Counted from the stretch's first letter, positions 7,927 to 16,571 are shown. The stretch is 64,000 nt of DNA from Kribbella italica (GCF_014205135.1 NZ_JACHMY010000001.1:744001-808000), one strand, 5' to 3'. Notes: generated by a model from the letters alone, not told the origin. A program made the numbers and translations.

Positions 7927-9833
7927 TCATCAAGGCAGTGGCGTTGGCAGCTGCTTTCCTCGGAGTGGTGAGCGGCGGTGTGCGGCAGGTCCCGGAGCCG
8001 GAGTTCCCGTACCCGGTGACGAACTACCAGGAGGACAACCGCGGGCAGTTCCACTTCAGCTCGCGCGGCGGCTGGATGAACGACGTGAACGCGCCGCTGT
8101 ACTACCGCGGCGTCTATCACCTCTACTACCAGCACAACCCGCACGGTCTGGCGTGGGACACGATGCACTGGGGGCACGCGACCAGCACCGATCTCGTGCA
8201 CTGGCAGCAGAAGCCGATCGCGCTCGAACCGGGCGTGCATCCGGGCGATCTGTGGTCGGGCGGTGGCGTCGTCGACACCCGCAACGTGACCGGGCTGAAG
8301 GCCGGCGACGACGATCCGATCGTCGTGTACTCGGGCACGAACGGCGTCACGGTCTTCTACAGCCTCGACGGCGGCAACACCTTCTCGACGTTTGCCGACG
8401 GCAAGAAGGTGGTGGTGCCGCCGGCCAAGACCAGCCGCGATCCGAAGGTGTTCTGGGACCCGGACGCGCAGCGCTGGGGGATGGTCGTCTGGACCGACCA
8501 GGGCGGCAACGGCGCCGACTTCTACACGTCGGCGAACCTGCTCGACTGGACGTTCGCCTCGCGCTACCAGGCGGACTGGCTGTTCGAGTGCCCGGACATG
8601 GTGCGGATGCCGTACGAGGGCGGGCACCGGTGGGTGCTGAGCGACGGCGGCGGCGAGTACGTCGTCGGGTCGTTCACCGACGGCACCTTCCGGACCACGC
8701 AGCCGGTGCCGCAGAAGATCAACCAGACCGACACGTACGCCGGCGCCGGGTACTACGCGGCGCTGACCTTCGAGAACCTGCCGACGGACCGGGTGGTGTC
8801 GATGGCCTGGCAGGGCCAGAACCAGGGCACGAGCTGGACCGGGAACGCGAGCTTCCCGGTCGAGCAACGGCTGCGGTCGACCGGCGGTCAGCCACGGGTC
8901 GTGAGTACGCCGGTGCCGGAGATCGCCGGGCTGCGGGAGTCGACGCGGTCGTGGGTCGGGCGGACGCTGGACAAGGACTCGGCGAAGCGGCTGCTGGCCG
9001 GCGTACAGGCGGACACGTACGAGATCGAGGCGTCGGTCGACGTCCGGCAGGCGCGGTCGGTCGGGTTCCGGTTGCACACGAGTCCGGACGGCTGGTCGGA
9101 CCGGGACGTCGTGTACGACGTTGCCAAGGGCACGCTCGACGGTACGCCGTTGCGGGCCGAAGGCGGCCGGGTGAAGCTGCGGCTGCTGGTGGACCGCGGG
9201 CAGCTGGAGGTCTTCGGCAACGACGGTGAGGTCTACCAGAGCCGGAACGTGAACTTCGACAGTCTGCCGGGCGGTGACGGCGTCGAGTTGGTTGTCGACG
9301 GCAAGGTTCGGCTGGAGTCGCTGAAGATCCACGACCTGTCGTCGATCTGGAAGCGGCCGGGCGAGTCGACGCTGAAGACGAACATCGCGGGGGACTGGTA
9401 CCCGGCGTCGGGGAACTGGACGGACGCGACCGGTGGCAAGCAGGGGCAGGCGTCGGGCGACGCGTTCTACCTGAGCAAGGCCAGTGGGTCGGACTTCACG
9501 CTGGAGGGTGACGTCCGGCTGGTGTCCGGTACGGCGGCGGCGCTGACGTTCCGGGCGTCGAAGGACGCGAGCCGGCACTACACGGTGAACATCGACGCGG
9601 ACGCCGGCGTGGTGAAGCTGTGGCGGCCGGGCCGGGACATCGCGGCGTTCCCGGCGCCGATCGAGCGGAACCGGACGTACCACCTGAAGGTGAAGGCCGT
9701 GGGCTCGCAGTTCACGGTCTGGCTGGACGGGCAGCAGGTGATCTCGGCGAGCGACGGCGAGATCGCGTCCGGGCAGTTCGGGCTGAACGTGTTCCGCGGG
9801 ACGGCGGTGCTGCAGAACGTCAGGAGAAGTTAG
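7923..9833 (+). CDS. Secreted GH32 fructan hydrolase (levanase/inulinase) with C-terminal jelly roll
   Basis: Hydrolyses beta-fructans or sucrose outside the cell, giving fructose for the co-encoded importer. 636 residues. A signal peptide covers residues 1-20. The five-bladed propeller carries all three catalytic blocks: W-M-N-D-V-N (nucleophile D54), S-R-D-P (D173) and E-C-P-D (acid/base E222). The family beta-sandwich follows. Residues ~490-636 form an extra lectin-like module (D-F-T-L-E-G-D-V-R-L, Q-F-G-L-N-V-F) of the DUF1080/LamG kind, which could bind polysaccharide. Its start ATG 7923 overlaps the frcA stop. Endo versus exo action cannot be read from the sequence. The 3' end overlaps the next, convergent gene by 14 bases. 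Confidence 0.93.
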   Translation: MIIKAVALAAAFLGVVSGGVRQVPEPEFPYPVTNYQEDNRGQFHFSSRGGWMNDVNAPLYYRGVYHLYYQHNPHGLAWDTMHWGHATSTDLVHWQQKPIALEPGVHPGDLWSGGGVVDTRNVTGLKAGDDDPIVVYSGTNGVTVFYSLDGGNTFSTFADGKKVVVPPAKTSRDPKVFWDPDAQRWGMVVWTDQGGNGADFYTSANLLDWTFASRYQADWLFECPDMVRMPYEGGHRWVLSDGGGEYVVGSFTDGTFRTTQPVPQKINQTDTYAGAGYYAALTFENLPTDRVVSMAWQGQNQGTSWTGNASFPVEQRLRSTGGQPRVVSTPVPEIAGLRESTRSWVGRTLDKDSAKRLLAGVQADTYEIEASVDVRQARSVGFRLHTSPDGWSDRDVVYDVAKGTLDGTPLRAEGGRVKLRLLVDRGQLEVFGNDGEVYQSRNVNFDSLPGGDGVELVVDGKVRLESLKIHDLSSIWKRPGESTLKTNIAGDWYPASGNWTDATGGKQGQASGDAFYLSKASGSDFTLEGDVRLVSGTAAALTFRASKDASRHYTVNIDADAGVVKLWRPGRDIAAFPAPIERNRTYHLKVKAVGSQFTVWLDGQQVISASDGEIASGQFGLNVFRGTAVLQNVRRS

Positions 9834-10077
9834 GCGGGCCCTCGAGCCGGCGCTGGATCTCCTCGATGTCCTCGCGGGACAGCTGGCCGAGGATCCGGGC
9901 GGCGGAGACGACGGCGAGCGTGTTGTCCTGGTCGGCCGGTTCGGGATCGGTCTTCTCGTCCTCGAACGGCCAGGACGCCACGGCGGACAGCATCTCCTCG
10001 CGCTCGACGAAGCCGGCGGCGTACAGCTCGAGGAAGCCGCGCAACGACGGCGTGGTCTCGATGTTCGGTTCGTCCAT
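9820..10077 (-). CDS. Small acidic protein of unknown function
   Basis: 85 residues, start ATG 10077 preceded by GAGGAG. Predicted helical, strongly acidic, with a run E-D-E-K-T-D-P-E-P-A-D-Q-D in the middle and helices on either side (F-L-E-L-Y-A-A-G-F and S-R-E-D-I-E-E-I-Q-R-R-L). No cysteines, no signal peptide, no recognised family. It lies downstream of ybaK on the same strand with a 21-base gap and may be its operon partner. The C terminus overlaps the GH32 gene end. Confidence 0.65.
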   Translation of the reverse strand: MDEPNIETTPSLRGFLELYAAGFVEREEMLSAVASWPFEDEKTDPEPADQDNTLAVVSAARILGQLSREDIEEIQRRLEGPPNFS

Positions 10078-10098
10078 GCCGGCAGGCTCCTCGTCTGG

Positions 10099-10590
10099 TC
10101 AGCGGGCGATCGGCGCGGTCCGGGCGGCGGTGACGGTGATCAGGTCGGCCGGTGCCAGGCCGAGGTCGAGCCCCCGGCGGCCGCCGGAGACGTAGACCGT
10201 GTCGTGCTCGGTCGCGGTGGCGTCGACGACGGTCGGCAGCCGGCGCTTCTGGCCGATCGGGCTGATCCCGCCGACGACGTACCCGGTGGTCCGCTCGGCG
10301 GCGGCCGGGTCGGCCATCGTCGCCTTCTTCCCGTCGAGCGCGGCGGCGACGGCCTTCAGGTCGAGCTGCCGGTCCACCGGGACGACGCCGACCGCGAGCT
10401 TGCCGTCGACGTCGACGAGCAGGGTCTTGAACACCTGCGCGGTCTTCAGCCCGAGCGCTTCGGCCGCCTCCAGCCCGTACGACTTCGCGGCGGGGTCGTG
10501 CTCGTAGGAGTGCGTGCTGAAGGTGATCCCGGCCTTGGTCAGCGTGACCGTCGCCGGGGTGCCCACCGAACTCTGCTTGCTCTTCGCCAC
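10099..10590 (-). CDS. ybaK: YbaK/EbsC-type Cys-tRNA(Pro) deacylase
   Basis: Removes cysteine mischarged onto tRNA(Pro). 163 residues. The GTG at 10590 is preferred over an upstream in-frame start at 10638 because the latter would run into the regulator gene, and M-A-K-S-K fits the family N terminus. Recognised by the fold pattern H-S-Y-E-H-D-P, A-E-A-L-G-L, the V-F-K-T-L-L segment holding the key lysine, P-V-D-R-Q-L-D-L-K-A-V-A-A-A-L and T-G-Y-V-V-G-G-I-S-P-I-G. Full length for the family. It follows the regulator gene by 10 bases on the same strand. Confidence 0.9.
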   Translation of the reverse strand: MAKSKQSSVGTPATVTLTKAGITFSTHSYEHDPAAKSYGLEAAEALGLKTAQVFKTLLVDVDGKLAVGVVPVDRQLDLKAVAAALDGKKATMADPAAAERTTGYVVGGISPIGQKRRLPTVVDATATEHDTVYVSGGRRGLDLGLAPADLITVTAARTAPIAR

Positions 10591-10600
10591 TCTGACCAGA

Positions 10601-11260
10601 CTAGTGGTCGGACACCCCGGAGTGCTGCAGGCGGACACAGCAATGGTTCGGCGTGGGCTCGAGCTCTGCTCTGAGACCAGAGTCAGGGCGACCGGCCAGA
10701 ACGCCTCTGACCAGGTGCAGTGTCATCGCGCAGACCAGCGAGCCGTGGGCCTTGGCGAGCGCCCGGAAGGGGCAGTTGGACAGGGCGATCGACTCGCCCT
10801 CGGGGTGAGGCTCGAAACCTTGGCCGGCCAGGACTTCCAGGATGGAGTCGCCGGTGAGGGACTTGCCGTAGGTGTGGGCCTGGCGTTCCAGGGCGGCGCG
10901 GGGAGAGTCGCCGGTGGACTCCGCGTCCGTGATGGCGCCCGCGAGGAGGTGGCCGGCGACGGCGTACTGGCGTTCGGGCAGGGAGACCGCGATCTCGGTG
11001 TCCGACCGGCGGTAGAGCTTCGCGGGGCGCCCGGCGCCGGGGCCCGTGCGGCCGGTACGGCGTGCGTGGACCACCGTGAGCAGGCCCTCGGCGGCGAGTT
11101 TGTCGAGGTGGAAGGCGGCCGTGTTGCGCGGCAGCGCCAGCGCGGTGGCCGCGTCGTCACGGCTGACCGCGGCGGCGGCCGCGACGACGTACTCGTAGAG
11201 GCGGCGGCGGGTCGGTTCGTCGAGGGCGGCGACCGCCTGGAGATTGGCCTGTCGGTCCAC
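10601..11260 (-). CDS. Winged-helix regulator with four C-terminal cysteines (SufR/ArsR-like)
   Basis: 219 residues. Residues 10-65 are a winged helix (E-P-T-R-R-R-L-Y-E-Y, then L-P-R-N-T-A-A-F-H-L-D-K-L-A-A-E-G-L). The C-terminal half carries C163, C177 and the pair C207-C208 in the pattern N-C-P-F-x-A-L-A ... C ... H-C-C-V, as in SufR-type regulators that hold an iron-sulfur cluster. Metal or cluster sensing is inferred. It is divergent from folE with 71 bases between the starts and upstream of ybaK. GTG start 11260. A -10 TAGAAT (11272-11267) sits 6 bases before it, implying a leaderless mRNA. Confidence 0.82.
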   Translation of the reverse strand: MDRQANLQAVAALDEPTRRRLYEYVVAAAAAVSRDDAATALALPRNTAAFHLDKLAAEGLLTVVHARRTGRTGPGAGRPAKLYRRSDTEIAVSLPERQYAVAGHLLAGAITDAESTGDSPRAALERQAHTYGKSLTGDSILEVLAGQGFEPHPEGESIALSNCPFRALAKAHGSLVCAMTLHLVRGVLAGRPDSGLRAELEPTPNHCCVRLQHSGVSDH

Positions 11261-11266
11261 GGGATG

Positions 11267-11310
11267 ATTCTATCGCCAACTTCGGTTGACAAAACAGTAA
11301 ACTGATCGCC
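11267..11310. promoter_or_regulatory. Divergent promoter region of regulator and folE
   Basis: On the - strand TAGAAT at 11272-11267 is a good -10 for the regulator. The AT-rich centre holds an inverted repeat CAGT-AA-ACTG (11295-11304) that could be an operator for the regulator. A TTGACA at 11286-11291 lacks a convincing -10 at 17 bases on the + strand. Confidence 0.4.
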
Positions 11311-11331
11311 TTCGATGATCAGGAGGGGCGC

Positions 11332-11964
11332 ATGACGACGATCCGGACCGAGCTCGCCGAGCCGACCACGGCGGTGCCGACGAAGCTGCACGTCGTGGGC
11401 GGACGCCCCGAGATCGACCTGCCGGCCGCGGAACGCGCGGTGGCCGACCTGCTGGTCGCGCTGGGCCGCGACCCGGACGGCGCGCACCTGGCCGAGACGC
11501 CGCGCCGGGTGGCGTCGGCGTACGCCGAGATGCTGACGCCGCGGGAGTTCGACCTGACCACGTTCCCGAACGACGAGGGGTACGACGAGCTGGTGCTGGC
11601 GCGGGACATCCCCGTGCAGTCGCTGTGCGAGCACCACATGCTGCCGTTCCAGGGTGTGGCGCACGTGGGGTACCTGCCGGGGGAGCGGATTCTCGGGCTG
11701 TCGAAGCTGGCCCGCGTGGTGGAGCTGTTCGCGCGTGACCTGCAGGTGCAGGAGCGGCTGACCAAGCAGGTCGCCGACTGGCTGCAGGATCATCTCGCGC
11801 CGAAGGGCGTGGGCGTCGTAATCGAGGCCGAGCACCAGTGCATGTCGTTGCGCGGGGTGCGCGCGGCGGGGTCGACGACGGTCACGTCGGCCGTGCACGG
11901 CTCGCTGCGCGAGAATCCGGCGTCGCGGCAGGAGTTCTTCGCGCTGACCGGTATTTCTGCCTAG
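11332..11964 (+). CDS. folE: GTP cyclohydrolase I, zinc-dependent type IA
   Basis: Converts GTP to 7,8-dihydroneopterin triphosphate for folate (or pterin/deazapurine) synthesis. 210 residues, ATG with AGGAGGGG 6 bases upstream. The catalytic zinc ligands are all present: C99 and H102 in S-L-C-E-H-H-M-L-P-F and C170 in H-Q-C-M-S-L-R-G, at the same 71-residue spacing as in E. coli FolE. Full length. The usual folE neighbours (ftsH, folP, folB) are absent. Instead it is divergent from a cysteine-containing regulator, so it may be a condition-specific copy; whether another folE exists cannot be seen here. Confidence 0.95.
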   Translation: MTTIRTELAEPTTAVPTKLHVVGGRPEIDLPAAERAVADLLVALGRDPDGAHLAETPRRVASAYAEMLTPREFDLTTFPNDEGYDELVLARDIPVQSLCEHHMLPFQGVAHVGYLPGERILGLSKLARVVELFARDLQVQERLTKQVADWLQDHLAPKGVGVVIEAEHQCMSLRGVRAAGSTTVTSAVHGSLRENPASRQEFFALTGISA

Positions 11965-12026
11965 TCGCTGGTCCTGCGCACGGGCGTGGCCATGCGTTGG
12001 TGGCGACTACTTGGAGTGGGTGCGCG

Positions 12027-12350
12027 CTACGCCGTGGCGACGGCTGGGGGTGGGTGGTGGGTGAGGCGGCCCGTCGCCAGGATGTGGGCGACCTCGCCGG
12101 GGAGCAGGTCGGTGCCGGGCACGGTCTCCATCTCGGAGACGTCCAGCCAGCGCACGACCGTGGCGCCGCAGTGGCCGTGCACGGCGAGGATCGAGGAGAG
12201 GTCCGGCCAGACGGCGGTGGAGGGGTTGTCGCCGTGCCAGCGCAGCGCCACCGAGCCGTCGGTGAAGACGCACCCTTCGGCCACCACCCCGGTGCCGGAG
12301 ACGCCGCTGACGTCGGTGAAACGAACGAGTTCGAAGGTCTGGGGTTTCAC
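12027..12350 (-). CDS. Conserved-looking small protein of unknown function
   Basis: 107 residues. The GTG at 12350 is chosen because AGAGGTCC precedes it and because it overlaps the stop of an 18-codon ORF (GTGA). The protein is a compact beta-rich fold with F-E-L-V-R-F-T-D-V-S-G-V-S-G-T-G and V-F-T-D-G-S-V-A-L-R-W-H-G-D, then a W-L-D-V-S-E-M-E-T-V helix. No signal peptide or membrane segment. It reminds me of short single-domain hypothetical proteins common in actinomycetes, but I cannot assign a function. Confidence 0.7.
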   Translation of the reverse strand: MKPQTFELVRFTDVSGVSGTGVVAEGCVFTDGSVALRWHGDNPSTAVWPDLSSILAVHGHCGATVVRWLDVSEMETVPGTDLLPGEVAHILATGRLTHHPPPAVATA

Positions 12351-12403
12351 CGGCGGACCTCTGCGGTCGCGGTGGCCAGGCGGCCTGAGGGAGCTGTAAC
12401 CAT
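12347..12403 (-). CDS. 18-codon ORF translationally coupled to the small-protein gene
   Basis: ATG at 12403 with GGGGAAAGGA upstream, 18 residues (M-V-T-A-P-S-G-R-L-A-T-A-T-A-E-V-R-R), TGA overlapping the GTG start of the 107-residue gene in a GTGA junction. Only the ribosome site and the exact overlap support it. It may be a leader peptide that sets translation of the downstream gene. Confidence 0.4.
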   Translation of the reverse strand: MVTAPSGRLATATAEVRR

Positions 12404-12627
12404 GGTCCTTTCCCCGGGATTCGGCGCGGGTGGGTGCTCGCCACAAACCGGGGACAGGTACCGACTGTCAGCGGGGAAGGACGGTCCGTAGCGACTCATC
12501 TTCTGGAAAACAAGCTAGAACCAAACCGCCCGGACGCGCCAGAGCTTGTCCGCGTGTCTCGGTGAGTGGTCGGATCCGTGGGACAAAAGGACGCGGCGTT
12601 CGGACTGCCGGCGTGGTCGAATGAGCC

Positions 12628-14043
12628 GTGTTCCTGACCATCGCCACCACGTCCAGCGGTCTCGGCGCCCCGGCGGCCGAGCTCGGTTTCCTGCTGCACA
12701 AGAACCCGGCGCGACCGCAGTCGGTCGACGTCACCAGCGGGACAGCTCATGTGATCTACCCGGAGGCCACCGACCAGGCCTGTACGGCGGCCGTCCTGCT
12801 CGAGGTCGACCCGATCGCGCTGGTCCGGTCCGGACGGGGCCGCGCGGCGGAGGGGTTCACGCTCGGGCAGTACGTGAACGACCGGCCCTACGCCGCCTCC
12901 AGCCTGCTCGCGGTCGCGCTGGGCAAGCTGTTCCGGACGGCGATGAACGGGCGGTGCGACGCGCGCCCGGAGCTGGCGGCGCGGCCGATCGAGCTGGAGC
13001 TGCACGTCCCGGCGCTGCCGTGCCGCGGCGGGGCAGCGCTGGCCGAACGGCTCTTCGCGCCGCTCGGGTGGACTGTGGATGCCCGGCCGGTCCCGCTGGA
13101 TCCGGAGATCCCGGAGTGGGGCGATTCCCGGTACGTCGACCTGCGGCTGAGCGGCGTACTGCGGCTGGCGGACGCGCTGAATCATCTGTACGTGCTGCTC
13201 CCGGTGCTCGACGACGCCAAGCACTACTGGGTCGGGCCGGACGAGATCGACAAGCTGGTGAAGGCCGGGGACGGGTGGCTGGGGACGCATCCGGACAAGG
13301 AGCTGATCAGCCGGCGGTACCTGGCGCACCGGCGAGCGCTGACCGATCAGGCGCTCGAGCGGTTGACCGAGGCCGACGGGCTGTCGCTCGAGGACGAAGA
13401 GCCGGCCGAAGAGGTCGTTCAGGCTGACGCGCCGCCTTCGCTGGCGGTGCAACGGCGGGAGGCCGTGGTCGGCGTACTGAAGGAGCTGGGCGCGCACCGG
13501 GTCGCCGACCTGGGGTGTGGAGAGGGTCAGCTGGTCGGGCTGCTGCTGAAGGACGGGCAGTTCGACGAGGTCGTGGCGACGGACGTGTCGGCGCGGTCGC
13601 TGACGCTGGCCGAGCGGCGGCTGCACGTCGACGAGATGTCGGACCGCAAGCGCGAGCGGCTGCGCCTGTTCCAGTCGTCGGTCACGTACGCCGACGCCCG
13701 GCTCTCGGGCTTGGACGCCGCCGTCCTGATGGAGGTCGTCGAGCATGTCGATCCGCCGCGGCTGCCGGCGCTCGCGCAGGCCGTCTTCGGGGCGGCGCGG
13801 CCGGGGGCTGTCATCGTGACCACGCCGAACTCCGAGCACAACGTCCGGTACGAGACGCTCGCGGCCGGTGCTTTCCGGCACCCGGACCACCGGTTCGAGT
13901 GGACGCGCGAGGAGTTCCACGGGTGGGCGGCCGAGGTGTGCGCGCTGTACGGGTACGGCGTGACGTTCCGCTCGGTCGGGCCGGACGACCCGGAGGTCGG
14001 GCCGCCGACCCAGCTCGCTGTGTTCCGGAAGGAGAGCGTCTGA
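12628..14043 (+). CDS. hen1: Bacterial Hen1: RNA 3'-terminal ribose 2'-O-methyltransferase
   Basis: Methylates the 2'-OH of the 3'-terminal ribose of cut RNA before ligation, so the repaired RNA resists a second cut. 471 residues, GTG start. The N-terminal ~250 residues (A-E-L-G-F-L-L-H-K-N-P, Y-V-N-D-R-P-Y-A-A-S-S) are the Hen1-N domain that binds and activates Pnkp. The C-terminal half is a SAM methyltransferase with V-A-D-L-G-C-G-E-G-Q-L and the metal-binding block M-E-V-V-E-H-V plus a later D-H-R-F-E-W-T-R-E-E-F histidine. These supply the two Glu and two His ligands of Hen1 enzymes. The stop overlaps the pnkp start (TGATG), the standard two-gene cassette. Confidence 0.95.
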   Translation: MFLTIATTSSGLGAPAAELGFLLHKNPARPQSVDVTSGTAHVIYPEATDQACTAAVLLEVDPIALVRSGRGRAAEGFTLGQYVNDRPYAASSLLAVALGKLFRTAMNGRCDARPELAARPIELELHVPALPCRGGAALAERLFAPLGWTVDARPVPLDPEIPEWGDSRYVDLRLSGVLRLADALNHLYVLLPVLDDAKHYWVGPDEIDKLVKAGDGWLGTHPDKELISRRYLAHRRALTDQALERLTEADGLSLEDEEPAEEVVQADAPPSLAVQRREAVVGVLKELGAHRVADLGCGEGQLVGLLLKDGQFDEVVATDVSARSLTLAERRLHVDEMSDRKRERLRLFQSSVTYADARLSGLDAAVLMEVVEHVDPPRLPALAQAVFGAARPGAVIVTTPNSEHNVRYETLAAGAFRHPDHRFEWTREEFHGWAAEVCALYGYGVTFRSVGPDDPEVGPPTQLAVFRKESV

Positions 14044-16571
14044 TGGCGACGATCGGTGTACCGGCGCTCAGCCTCGTCGTACTGGTCGGGGCGAGCGGGT
14101 CGGGCAAGTCGACGTTCGCGCGCAAGCACTTCCTCGGGACCGAGGTGATCTCGAGTGACTTCTGCCGCGGGCTGGTGTCGGACGACGAGAACGACCAGGC
14201 GGCGACCAAGGACGCGTTCGCGGTGCTGCACTTCATCGCGGCCAAGCGGCTCGCGGCCGGGCGGCTGACCGTGATCGACGCGACCAACGTGCAGCCGGAG
14301 GCACGCAAGGAGCTGGTCGCGCTGGCGCGGGAGCACGACGTCCTGCCGGTGGCGATCGTGCTGGACCTGCCGGAGAAGGTGTGTCTGGAGCGCAACGAGC
14401 AGCGGCCGGATCGGGACTTCGGTGCGCGGGTCGTCGGGCGGCAGCGGTCGCAGCTGCGGCGTGGGCTGCGGAGTCTGCGGCGGGAGGGGTTTCGCGGGGT
14501 GCACGTGCTGGAGACCGTGGAGGCGGTCGAGGCGGTGACGATCGAGCGGACCCGGCTGTTCAACGACCTGAAGGACCAGGTGGGGCCGTTCGACATCATC
14601 GGCGACATCCACGGCTGCCGCGCGGAGCTCGAGCAGCTGCTGGGTGAGTTGAACTACACGATCACCCGGGATGCTGAGGGACGTGCGATTGACGCTACTT
14701 CTTCTACTGACAGAAGAGTGGTGTTCGTCGGTGACCTGGTCGACCGGGGGCCCGACACTCCCGGTGTGCTCCGGCTGGTGATGGGGATGGTTGCTTCGGG
14801 CAACGCGTACTGTGTGCCCGGCAACCACGAGGACAAGCTGCTGAAGGCTCTGCGGGGCAAGAAGGTGAAGACCTCGCACGGGCTCGCGGAGTCGCTCGAG
14901 CAGCTGGCGGCCGAACCCGACGAGTTCCGGGCGCAGGTGGACACCTTCATCGACGGGCTGGTCTCGCACTACGTGTTCGACGACGGCAACCTCGTGGTCT
15001 CGCACGCGGGGCTGGTCGAGCGGATGCACGGTCGCGCCTCCGGGCGGGTTCGCGCGTTCTGCCTGTACGGCGAGACGACCGGCGAGACCGACGAGTTCGG
15101 CCTGCCGGTCCGCTACCCGTGGGCGCAGGACTACCGCGGCCGCGCGATGGTCGTCTACGGGCACACCCCGACGCCGGAGCCGGAGTGGATCAACAACACG
15201 ATCTGCCTGGACACCGGTGTCGTGTTCGGCGGCGCGCTGAGCGCGCTGCGGTACCCGGAGCGCGAGCTGGTCGCCGTACAGGCTGCTGAGCAGTACTACG
15301 AGCCGGCCAAGCCACTGCACGTCCCGAGCGCGCCGCAGCGCGAGCCCGACGTGCTCGACATCACCGACGTCACCGGGCGCCGGGTGATCGAGACCACGAC
15401 GCACGGACGGCTCAGCGTGCGCGCCGAGCAAGCGGGTGCGGCGCTGGAGGTGATGAGCCGGTTCGCGATCGACCCGCGGTTCCTGCTCTACCTGCCGCCG
15501 ACGATGAGCCCAGTCGCGACCTCGCCGGAGCCGGGGCTGCTGGAGCACCCGCGGCAGGCCTTCGAGGCGTACCAGGGTCAGGGCGTCACCGAGCTCGTGT
15601 GCGAGGAGAAGCACATGGGGTCGCGCGCGGTCGTGCTGCTGACGCGGGACGACGACGTCGCCGAGAAGCGGTTCGGCCTGGCCGGTCGCGGCGCGGTGCA
15701 CACGCGGACCGGGCGGTCGTTCTTCGCGCCGGAGCTGACCGACGAGCTGCTGCTCGGGCTCCGCGAGGTCGTCGCCGGGGCTGGGCTCTTCGACGAGCTC
15801 GACACCTCCTGGCTGCTGCTCGACGCCGAGCTGCTGCCGTGGAGCGTGAAGGCCGGCGAGCTGCTGCGCAACCAGTACGCCGCGGTCGGCGCGGCCGCGC
15901 GATCGTCGTTGCCGGTGGCAACCTCGGCGCTGGAGACGGCGCAGGAGGCCGGGCTCGACGTCGGGGACCTGCTCGAGCGGACGCAACGCCGTACGGCGAA
16001 CGCGGACCTGTTCAGCGCGGCGTACCGACGGTACTGCTGGCCGACCGACGGGCTGGAGGGCGTGCGCGTGGCGCCGTTCCAGGTGCTGGCGTCGGAGGGC
16101 GCGACGTACCACGACCGGCCGCACGCCTGGCACCTCGGGATCGCGGACCGGATGGTTGCCGCGGGCCCCGGTCTGGTCACGGCGACGCGCCGGCTGTTCG
16201 TCGACGCGGACTCGTGGGCGGACGGGATCGCGTGGTGGGAGGAGCTGACCGGCGCGGGTGGCGAGGGCATGGTCGTGAAACCGGCCGCGAACCTGGTCCG
16301 GACCGGGAAGTGGCTGGCGCAGCCGGGGCTGAAGGTCCGCGGGCAGGAGTACCTGCGGATCATCTACGGCCCCGACTACACCGAACCGGCCAACTTCGAG
16401 CGCCTCCGCAACCGGAACCTGGGCCACAAGCGCTCGCTCGCCCTGCGCGAGTACGCGCTCGGCCTGGAGTCGCTGGAACGCGCCGCCCGTGGCGAACCGC
16501 TGTGGCGGATCCACGAGTGCGTGTTCGCCGTACTGGCCCTGGAGTCGGAACCGGTCGACCCGCGGCTGTGA
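14043..16571 (+). CDS. pnkp: Polynucleotide kinase-phosphatase-ligase (Pnkp) of the Hen1-Pnkp RNA repair system
   Basis: Heals and seals broken RNA. 842 residues, close to the ~870 of the Clostridium thermocellum enzyme, with three modules in the usual order. (1) A 5'-kinase with P-loop G-A-S-G-S-G-K-S-T at ~14-22. (2) A metallophosphoesterase (2',3'-phosphatase) at ~180-420 with G-D-I-H-G-C, G-D-L-V-D-R-G and G-N-H-E-D-K. (3) A ligase-type adenylyltransferase at ~480-842 with the nucleotidyl lysine in E-E-K-H-M-G-S-R, then D-A-E-L-L-P-W, G-E-G-M-V-V-K-P and L-K-V-R-G. All catalytic motifs look intact. Co-translated with hen1; no toxin or RNase target gene is adjacent. Confidence 0.96.
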   Translation: MATIGVPALSLVVLVGASGSGKSTFARKHFLGTEVISSDFCRGLVSDDENDQAATKDAFAVLHFIAAKRLAAGRLTVIDATNVQPEARKELVALAREHDVLPVAIVLDLPEKVCLERNEQRPDRDFGARVVGRQRSQLRRGLRSLRREGFRGVHVLETVEAVEAVTIERTRLFNDLKDQVGPFDIIGDIHGCRAELEQLLGELNYTITRDAEGRAIDATSSTDRRVVFVGDLVDRGPDTPGVLRLVMGMVASGNAYCVPGNHEDKLLKALRGKKVKTSHGLAESLEQLAAEPDEFRAQVDTFIDGLVSHYVFDDGNLVVSHAGLVERMHGRASGRVRAFCLYGETTGETDEFGLPVRYPWAQDYRGRAMVVYGHTPTPEPEWINNTICLDTGVVFGGALSALRYPERELVAVQAAEQYYEPAKPLHVPSAPQREPDVLDITDVTGRRVIETTTHGRLSVRAEQAGAALEVMSRFAIDPRFLLYLPPTMSPVATSPEPGLLEHPRQAFEAYQGQGVTELVCEEKHMGSRAVVLLTRDDDVAEKRFGLAGRGAVHTRTGRSFFAPELTDELLLGLREVVAGAGLFDELDTSWLLLDAELLPWSVKAGELLRNQYAAVGAAARSSLPVATSALETAQEAGLDVGDLLERTQRRTANADLFSAAYRRYCWPTDGLEGVRVAPFQVLASEGATYHDRPHAWHLGIADRMVAAGPGLVTATRRLFVDADSWADGIAWWEELTGAGGEGMVVKPAANLVRTGKWLAQPGLKVRGQEYLRIIYGPDYTEPANFERLRNRNLGHKRSLALREYALGLESLERAARGEPLWRIHECVFAVLALESEPVDPRL

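Noticed and set aside
11286..11291. TTGACA as folE -35
   Set aside because: No -10 at 16-18 bases on the + strand; reported only as part of an AT-rich divergent region.
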